A DNA stretch of 64,000 nucleotides from Patagioenas fasciata. Taxonomy: Eukaryota; Chordata; Aves; Columbiformes; Columbidae. The stretch lies in contig NC_092521.1 in assembly GCF_037038585.1 (NCBI RefSeq), positions 106,346,398 to 106,410,397 of the forward strand, written 5' to 3'. The notes under the pieces were generated by a model. The model saw only the letters and a program-made list of their open reading frames with translations, was not told the DNA's origin and did no database searches. Both the position numbers and the translations under genes were made by a program. Positions 60,701-64,000 of this stretch are shown here, one piece after another; position 1 is the stretch's first letter; the number at the start of each line of letters is the position of its first letter.

Positions 60701-63438
60701 TAGAGTCAGTTTTTAGAAGAATAATAAAGTTGTTGTTCTTTAGATTTATTTGGGCAAAGGTTTCTCAGTCCTAAAGAAGCAGGGATTCTTGTTTTATTTG
60801 TTTTGATAAGGAGACAACAATTAAAGGGGAGGTACTATCTGCACACAAAGCTCACTTAAAGTAGTATACATAAGTTAATTATTACCTTAAAAGTCAAGAA
60901 AATTAACTTGCAATTTTCTACATAAACCGTTCAACAAAAATATATTTGTATACTGGCAAACATACCCAGACAACCTAATTTCCATTCAAGACCAAGTTTA
61001 GAAAATTTTAACAGAAGCCATGAGTAGCTTGTTGAAATGTGCTTTCCTATACCTCTATTGTTCTTCCATGTAGTGTTTAATCAAGTCTCAGAATTACAGT
61101 AAAACGTTAAGTAGGATCACTGGTCAATTCAGGTCAGAAGGGCCTTCAGGGGCCACGTTACTCAGTGTTTTATTCAGTTAGGTCTTGAAACCTTCAAGTT
61201 TCCAAGAAGAGTTTTTCCTTATAACTAGTTATAACATTTCAACTGTGGATGATTTTCTCTCATCCTCCCCCCACACACAGCCTGTCTCTGTATTCTTGAT
61301 TAGGTCCTATTAGCTACTGAAAGGTCACCACTCAGCCTTCTCAAGTTAAAGTCCAGCAGCTCCAGCAGCCTAATCACATTGGCAGGATTCTTTCTAGTCA
61401 TGTTTATATTCTTATTTAAATACATAGTGATGCTGACACATTTTCAATTTTTTAAATATTCTAGCAACAGATTTTGGTTTGGCTAAGTAAAAATAAAGCA
61501 CTTGCCTCTTGATACTAGCTTTTATTCACCCTCTTGTTTTCATAGTATACAGTGGATATACGTAAGGCATTACAATACTTACCTTGCTGTACTGTTAATT
61601 GGCAAGGTGAACATTTTCCTGCATGGCACACTTGAGTACAGCTGTGCTTACCACAGTTTAAAGTATTTCCACATACATTAGAACAATGAATTTTTGTTGA
61701 TTGGCCACAGCGAACTGAATGACTGCAGAGAAACGGCACCATAGTCTGTCAGCTACCTTAATATCTATAGAGCATTAATTAAAAAATACTTTTTCATTAA
61801 AATCCAAAGCCTTCAAAAGGGAGCATAACTTATTAATGAGAGTGTTTTTAGGAAATAACCCCATTTTTGCCCCTGCTTCCCCTCTCCCATCCCATTAAAG
61901 TAGAACATTTATCACAGTAGTGAGTCTACAGAATTATATGTCAACAAGATGGGAAAAAAACCAGAGGTGACACTATAACTTGAACCTAACATATGGTTAT
62001 GCATTATGCCAGAAGAGCAGATATTTCTCTTACAGACATCTTTCTGAAGACTTAAGTGATCCTAAGTCCACTGATCACAATGAAAATAGGGAAGCGGGCC
62101 TTAAGAGTGAGCCAGCAGTCTACAAAGATAGTTGATTTTTTTAAAATTAAATTGTTAAAAAGGGACAAAACAGTAATTTCTCCCCTTTTTACATTCTGGC
62201 TGGCCTCATATAATGGCTGTAAAAGGTACATTTGAAAGAGCAGCTTTAAAACATCTTAAAGTCAGAAGTGCCATACCATACATCTGGGATGCTAATACAG
62301 TACATATGAAAAACCGCAATTCAGAAGTAAGTTTTAAGTATTAAGTTCAATCCTACAAAAATCAACAATCTCGTGAAGGTAGCTGGCACCTAGTAAAAAA
62401 TATTAAATCAAAGTTGGTTGCATCTATTATACTTTTAAATGCAAGCAATAGCTAGAATTAAAAAAAATCAGTTGATCTTACTATGTAAAATAAAATTCAG
62501 TGATCTACAAACAATCCATCTTTCTACTGAAGACAAAGTGCTTTCAACTACATATACTGCCACGGAAGTATCTGTACCTTCTTTTGAAAAATTAAGATCA
62601 CTTAATATTACATTCAGACTTTCAGAGATAATTTTAAAAGTCCGAAAACTTTTTTTTTCTAGAGCAAGAATGCTAACAACTATATCAGTTTTTGTTTGCT
62701 TTGGTTCTGGAACCAGGCACAGGCAAACATTTTGTTACACAGAATCAGTTCTCGGTAGCTAGAGCAGGGACTCTAAAGACTTGGACCAACTGAATATGAG
62801 CGATCACAGACAGTACAGGCAGTACTGTCTTGCTGTAGGCAATGACATTATATGCATGAAACGTGCAGGGAAAAGATAGCCTTTGAGTCCGGAATATACT
62901 ACAGACTTCTCCATTGCTAGTGGTACAGCTTTCCCAGAAATTAACATGGTATTTTTGAAATTTTTATTTCTGGAATGCAGTAACTCCAGATTACATTCCA
63001 TTCATATAAAAAAGGTGTGAACCTTTTTCTACTTTCTTCTCTGTGTCTTCTACAAGATAAAATAAATACTAGGATAGGATTTCAAAATCAAATCAACTCA
63101 CAGACTACATGGGCAACTCAGCTACATGTACCATAAATTGATTTTAACACAGACAACTCTTTTAAAATTATTTTTATTTTTCTTAAAAGATTAGAAGTAA
63201 TTGCATTTCTATAAAATATAAAATTCTCCAAATTATTTTAGTGCACAAATAAAAGTTATAGATCAGAATAAACTTTGTTCTTCAAACTTTTAATAAACTA
63301 TAAGAAAAAAATTATTATATAAACTTTTAATAAAGTATTTTGTTTGTATAATAGAAGCATTCTCACCTTGTTTGTCCACATTCACATGTTTTTGTCACAA
63401 AGGCTGGGCATGAAGGGCAAGGTCCTGGATGGCACAGG
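25771..63438 (-). CDS. NFX1: NFX1, nuclear transcription factor X-box binding 1, 3' two thirds (19 exons)
   Basis: NFX1 is a nuclear zinc-finger protein known to bind the X-box of MHC class II promoters and to act in transcript regulation. Nineteen minus-strand exons join without a phase conflict into 1,990 nt: one base of a split codon, 662 codons and a stop. In order they give the Cys/His-rich NF-X1-type fingers (about residues 1-390; CHPGPC, CGKHSC, CGRHNC, CHEGDC, CGRHKC, CGLHRC, CGMHKC, CNHPC), a helical linker (about 420-555), the R3H domain (about 560-620, core [13 protein letters not shown]) and the tail ending VIDYFDVQD. The residues match what I remember of vertebrate NFX1, including the C-terminus. 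The related NFXL1 lacks this R3H arrangement. The RING finger and N-terminal region lie beyond base 64,000. All borders are GT-AG. Introns hold CR1 copies and an LTR. Confidence 0.95.
25847..27344 (-). other. NFX1 intron r-s
   Basis: AT-rich intron with no recognised repeat or gene. A run of 15 A lies at 27,195-27,209 just outside its right side. Confidence 0.6.
27345..27446 (-). CDS. NFX1: NFX1 exon r
   Basis: 102 nt, acceptor TCTCTAG and donor ATAG|GTAAGG. Encodes [20 protein letters not shown] and [13 protein letters not shown], the proline-rich tail segment. Confidence 0.95.
27920..28158 (+). mobile_element. CR1 LINE 3' fragment in an NFX1 intron
   Basis: The bases read the CR1 tail: GGATATTAGGAAAATTGTCT, ACTGGAACAGGCTGCCCAGG, a TTTAAAAGATG block, and the ATTCTATGATTCTGTG terminus. 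It is antisense to NFX1. Confidence 0.9.
28159..28370 (+). other. Short coding-like remnant, unidentified
   Basis: The plus frame to a stop at 28,356-28,358 includes [20 protein letters not shown] and a Lys/Leu-rich end, which reads like protein rather than intron noise. It directly follows the CR1 terminus. I do not recognise it, and it may be chance. Confidence 0.2.
29665..29795 (+). mobile_element. CR1 LINE 3' fragment in an NFX1 intron
   Basis: About 130 bases of CR1 3' end: CCCTGGAGATGTTTAAAAGG, GGTTCTTAGGGACATGGTTT, and CCAACCAAAATGATTCTATG. It resembles the subfamily at 5,989-7,242 and is antisense to NFX1. Confidence 0.88.
30994..31139 (-). CDS. NFX1: NFX1 exon q, R3H domain
   Basis: 146 nt, acceptor GAATTCAG and donor GTGAA|GTATGT. 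Encodes [36 protein letters not shown] and [12 protein letters not shown]. The Arg-x3-His signature (RRIIH) that names the R3H single-stranded nucleic-acid-binding domain is intact, as is the conserved EPKRNVV strand. Confidence 0.96.
31962..32128 (-). mobile_element. CR1 LINE 3' fragment, minus orientation
   Basis: The inverted CR1 terminus is recognisable: ACCACAGAATACCAGGTTGG, then AAGGGACCACAAGGATCTCA. It abuts a plus-oriented CR1 that starts near 32,130, giving a head-to-head inverted pair. Confidence 0.8.
32129..33402 (+). mobile_element. CR1 LINE, 5'-truncated, decayed reverse transcriptase
   Basis: Begins in the reverse transcriptase region (CAGCATGGCTTCACCAAAG at 32,162) and continues through the region coding [20 protein letters not shown] and [20 protein letters not shown] to the 3' tail CCAACTTCAAAGATTCCATG. 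The FADD box reads FASD, so one catalytic Asp is lost. Several stops and shifts break the frame. Confidence 0.92.
33403..34520. other. NFX1 intron sequence
   Basis: Unique AT-rich intronic DNA between two CR1 copies. No gene or repeat recognised. Confidence 0.5.
34521..34855 (+). mobile_element. CR1 LINE 3' fragment in an NFX1 intron
   Basis: It matches the tail of the long CR1 at 23.35-23.69 kb closely: GAGCCAGGCTCTTCTCAGTG, CACAGGAGGTTCCACTTAAA, and GGGGGATTGGACTAGATGAT. Same subfamily, antisense to NFX1. Confidence 0.92.
35415..35481 (-). CDS. NFX1: NFX1 exon p
   Basis: 67 nt, acceptor CTTGCAG and donor AAG|GTCAGT. Encodes [20 protein letters not shown] and NK, the helix before the R3H domain. 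Phase 0 at the end. Confidence 0.94.
35997..36053 (-). CDS. NFX1: Candidate NFX1 cassette exon (57 nt, in frame)
   Basis: The acceptor TATTTTAG, preceded by a pyrimidine-rich stretch, and the donor CAAG|GTAAAA enclose 57 open nt in the phase needed between exons o and p. It would insert [18 protein letters not shown] between DAR and KDLKFV, just ahead of the R3H domain. I do not remember this insert in human NFX1, and joining o directly to p gives the familiar sequence. It may be an alternative or lineage-specific exon, or chance: an open stretch this short is not rare. Confidence 0.4.
36054..41123 (-). other. Large part of the NFX1 intron o-p
   Basis: Apart from the coding remnant at 38.4-38.8 kb and a CA-rich simple tract at 36,630-36,682, no repeat or gene is recognised. 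The plus frame at 40,849-41,115 has no known domain. Confidence 0.5.
38433..38792 (-). pseudogene. Unidentified decayed coding segment, possibly retroviral gag-like
   Basis: A minus frame of 60 codons ends in TGA at 38,612-38,610 and then continues 58 codons to TAG at 38,435-38,433. The residues are varied and protein-like, with acidic, Trp and Met-containing helices that suggest a capsid-type or other soluble protein. Upstream bases to about 39,060 also look coding but contain more stops. No Cys-His box or protease was seen, so retroviral origin is only a guess. It sits inside an NFX1 intron on the same strand as NFX1. Confidence 0.3.
41124..41222 (-). CDS. NFX1: NFX1 exon o
   Basis: 99 nt, acceptor AAATCTAG and donor CAAG|GTATGT. 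Encodes [20 protein letters not shown] and [11 protein letters not shown]. The 5.6-kb intron after it holds the candidate cassette exon and a decayed coding remnant at 38.4-38.8 kb. Confidence 0.94.
41243..41312. repeat. A/C-rich simple tract
   Basis: A12 followed by CAAAC-type repeats, a low-complexity tract in the intron next to exon o. Confidence 0.65.
41604..41645 (-). CDS. NFX1: NFX1 exon n (42 nt)
   Basis: 42 nt, acceptor GAATTCAG-like TTCAG and donor ACAG|GTGGGC. Encodes [13 protein letters not shown], matching the family's conserved CDEEC motif. The exon is a multiple of three and could be skipped in frame. Confidence 0.92.
41646..44601 (-). other. NFX1 intron m-n
   Basis: No repeat or gene recognised. 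The predicted frames at 42,958-43,203 and 43,431-43,622 have no known domain. Confidence 0.5.
44602..44703 (-). CDS. NFX1: NFX1 exon m
   Basis: 102 nt, acceptor TTTTCCAG and donor CCAG|GTAAGA. Encodes [20 protein letters not shown] and [13 protein letters not shown], a helical linker. Confidence 0.95.
44704..47348 (-). other. NFX1 intron l-m
   Basis: AT-rich intron holding the G/T tract at 45,641-45,790 and otherwise unremarkable sequence. Confidence 0.5.
45641..45795. repeat. G/T-rich tract with (GTT)10 microsatellite
   Basis: T-runs, a G-rich block (GGGGTGGGGGGAG) and about ten tandem GTT units at 45,738-45,767. The minus frame across it gives a polyglutamine run that is an artefact of the repeat. 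Confidence 0.85.
47349..47422 (-). CDS. NFX1: NFX1 exon l
   Basis: 74 nt, acceptor ACAACAG and donor AAAG|GTAGTA. Encodes [20 protein letters not shown] and NTYQ, the end of the Cys-rich part. Confidence 0.95.
47711..47941 (-). CDS. NFX1: NFX1 exon k
   Basis: 231 nt, the largest exon here. Encodes [16 protein letters not shown], then [23 protein letters not shown] and [15 protein letters not shown], the last NF-X1 fingers. The donor AAG|GTTGGA is weak, but phase and the downstream exon fit. The open frame continues into flanking intron on both sides, which gives a misleadingly long frame at 47,642-48,136. Confidence 0.95.
48277..48356 (-). CDS. NFX1: NFX1 exon j
   Basis: 80 nt, acceptor ACTGCAG and donor GAA|GTAAGT. 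Encodes [20 protein letters not shown] and CMGKHE. Confidence 0.95.
49025..49144 (-). CDS. NFX1: NFX1 exon i
   Basis: 120 nt, acceptor TTTTTCAG and donor CCAG|GTAAGT. Encodes [20 protein letters not shown] and [17 protein letters not shown]. The intron before it is about 6.6 kb and contains the solo LTR at 49.8-50.6 kb. Confidence 0.95.
49803..50647 (+). mobile_element. Solo LTR of an avian endogenous retrovirus, about 845 bp
   Basis: It starts TGTGGTTTAACCC, the typical start of a common avian LTR family, and ends AAAACATAACA. It contains a U3 block ATGGGATGGAATACTC and TTGATCAG at 50,301-50,326, shared with the LTRs at 5.3 and 9.99 kb, and AATAAA at 50,598-50,603. No target duplication, primer-binding site or polypurine tract is evident, so a solo, perhaps rearranged LTR is inferred. 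It lies in the NFX1 intron upstream of exon i, antisense to the gene. Confidence 0.8.
50648..51510. other. Sequence following the LTR, possibly ERV-derived
   Basis: No retroviral protein frame is visible. The segment at 51,000-51,500 has a base composition and phrases like those of long terminal repeats, but I cannot assign it. Confidence 0.3.
51512..51680. repeat. Diverged short tandem repeat, four units
   Basis: Four copies of a motif like CTCCAGTTGCTGGCAC have their GCTGGCAC cores at 51,527, 51,579, 51,617 (GCTAGCAT) and 51,667, spaced 52, 38 and 50 bases. Longer unit similarity (TCTGGTCTC... before the core) is seen in units 1 and 3. This looks like an internal repeat of an LTR-type element. 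Confidence 0.6.
51700..55722 (-). other. Rest of NFX1 intron h-i
   Basis: Mostly unique intronic DNA; predicted frames at 52,397-53,203 have no known domain. Nothing further supported. Confidence 0.5.
55723..55831 (-). CDS. NFX1: NFX1 exon h
   Basis: 109 nt, acceptor TTCCCTAG and donor CAA|GTGAGT. Encodes [20 protein letters not shown] and [15 protein letters not shown], a complete NF-X1 finger. Confidence 0.95.
56343..56425 (-). CDS. NFX1: NFX1 exon g
   Basis: 83 nt, acceptor TTTAATAG and donor GTG|GTGAGT. Encodes [19 protein letters not shown] and NEVCCV, part of a finger. Phase 0 at its end. Confidence 0.95.
57522..57552 (-). CDS. NFX1: NFX1 exon f (31-nt microexon)
   Basis: 31 nt with acceptor TTCCTAG and donor AAAG|GTACAA. 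It reads [10 protein letters not shown], which fits the position where human NFX1 has a stretch like ELPCTSLKSE. It is in phase with exon e (phase 0 in) and exon g (one base left over). The phase match and the L/V-P-C motif are the evidence; its small size makes it easy to miss. Confidence 0.8.
58391..58411. repeat. TA microsatellite
   Basis: About nine TA units in an NFX1 intron. Confidence 0.75.
59005..59102 (-). CDS. NFX1: NFX1 exon e
   Basis: 98 nt, acceptor TGCTAG and donor AAG|GTGAGT. Encodes [18 protein letters not shown] and YCRCGFKKK. The last codons lie in a run of eight A, which is prone to sequencing or replication slippage. Confidence 0.93.
60172..60389 (-). CDS. NFX1: NFX1 exon d
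   Basis: 218 nt. Encodes [17 protein letters not shown], then [21 protein letters not shown] and [14 protein letters not shown]. The donor is ACG|GTAATT, weaker than the other donors in the gene. It lies only 111 bases from exon c, the shortest intron here. Confidence 0.94.
60501..60600 (-). CDS. NFX1: NFX1 exon c
   Basis: 100 nt, acceptor CTTTCAG and donor CAA|GTAAGG. Encodes [18 protein letters not shown] and then [13 protein letters not shown], the linker between fingers. Confidence 0.94.
61105..61400 (-). mobile_element. Old CR1 LINE fragment, minus orientation, in NFX1 intron b-c
   Basis: Diverged but recognisable inverted CR1 3' end: CAGGTCAGAAGGGCCTTCAG, then TAGGTCTTGAAACCTTCAAG and, further in, CCAGCAGCTCCAGCAGCC. 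It has the same orientation as NFX1, unlike most CR1 copies here. Confidence 0.65.
61583..61722 (-). CDS. NFX1: NFX1 exon b
   Basis: 140 nt, acceptor CTCTGCAG and donor CAAG|GTAAGT. Encodes [19 protein letters not shown] followed by a full NF-X1 finger, [17 protein letters not shown]. Its phases match exons a and c. Confidence 0.95.
61723..63366 (-). other. NFX1 intron a-b
   Basis: AT-rich intron without recognised repeats or exons. Confidence 0.6.
63367..63438 (-). CDS. NFX1: NFX1 exon a
   Basis: 72 nt, acceptor TTTTAAG and donor AAG|GTGAGA. Encodes a finger segment with [12 protein letters not shown] and TKTCECGQT. It starts one base into a split codon and ends with two bases of a codon. 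It is the most upstream NFX1 exon found here; nothing convincing lies between it and base 64,000. Confidence 0.93.
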
Positions 63439-64000
63439 CTTAAAAGTAAGTTAAAAAAGCAAACGAAATTGTAAAGTTAATTTTAGTTTTACTACACTCT
63501 CAGAAAAACAATCCACCATGATCTAATTCACAGTGCATCATCAAAACACCTATGCTCCTGCAGGACATAAAAGCACTATTAACATAAGAGAAAATATTGT
63601 ATTATTACAGTTGCATCAGTTTCAACTGTCATTGATACTGAAGGAAAACTTCAGTATTCCTGCTGCTGTCAGTCAAATCAACAGTAAGTGCTACTAACAC
63701 ATTTCATATTTTGCTTTTCACCAGCATACATGCATCAACTCAATCATGTTCATCACTGATAACACTCAAAATATAATCACATGCCCAAACCATTAATACA
63801 TTTTCTTTTTTCTTCAGTGATCTCAAATAGATTAGAGACAAAAACTTCATTAGGAATTTCTTCTTTTGAGTTGGAAGCTTAATCTTTGAACTCAGCATTT
63901 CTAATGACACCAGTATGATCTGTTGTTCCTCTTCCTGTAAGGTAATGTGTGGGAGATGCAGCAAGTCTGCCTCAGTTTTCTTTCTTACCATCAAGTGCAA
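63439..64000 (-). other. NFX1 intron upstream of exon a
   Basis: A minus frame open to the window edge (63,740-64,000) shows Lys/Leu-rich, intron-like residues and no zinc-finger Cys/His pattern, so it is treated as intron. The upstream NFX1 exons must lie outside the window. Confidence 0.6.

Noticed and set aside
63740-64000. Open minus frame at the right edge as an NFX1 exon
   Set aside because: No Cys/His finger pattern and Lys/Leu-rich, intron-like residues.
1-64000. CRISPR arrays, operons, prophage or bacterial defence genes
   Set aside because: No spaced direct repeats or prokaryotic gene packing; the window is a vertebrate locus with spliced genes and CR1.

Overview
The window is vertebrate nuclear DNA, almost certainly from a bird. 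The coding signal is sparse and split by large AT-rich introns. The dominant interspersed repeat is CR1, the main avian LINE, with at least ten copies recognisable by reverse-transcriptase reading frames or the typical 3' end. Three LTR-type repeats resemble avian endogenous retrovirus LTRs. That LTR family is one I associate with Neoaves, so a non-galliform bird is more likely than chicken.

Layout: (1) Bases 1-415 are a CpG-rich island holding, on the minus strand, the first ten codons of a gene that continues off the left edge. The encoded MPTSFTVVPV resembles the start of a K-Cl cotransporter, best fit SLC12A7/KCC4. (2) Bases 415-17,680 are intergenic: CR1 copies, an LTR with a likely target-site duplication, a partial LTR, and a 275-bp inverted-repeat element flanked by TA. 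(3) Bases 17,680-18,400 hold an unidentified coding-like minus-strand frame with internal stops. (4) Bases 20,278-23,690 hold the longest CR1 copy, with the ORF1 esterase-like region, endonuclease and reverse transcriptase in broken frames. (5) Bases 25,771-63,438 on the minus strand are the 3' two thirds of NFX1 (nuclear transcription factor, X-box binding 1). Nineteen exons with consistent GT-AG borders and matching phases give 662 complete codons and a stop. They encode the NF-X1-type zinc-finger array, the R3H domain and the C-terminus. The RING finger and N-terminus lie beyond the right edge.

NFX1 introns carry CR1 fragments (mostly antisense to the gene), a solo LTR, a gag-like or otherwise unidentified coding remnant, and low-complexity G/T tracts. 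A 57-nt in-frame candidate cassette exon sits between the exons leading into the R3H region.

No bacterial-type system, CRISPR array, rRNA or convincing tRNA was seen. The best candidates for something undescribed are the inverted-repeat element at 10,981, the unidentified frame near 18 kb, the possible NFX1 cassette exon, and the adjacency of an SLC12A7-like start to NFX1. I could run no database search, so family names rest on remembered conserved residues and repeat hallmarks.
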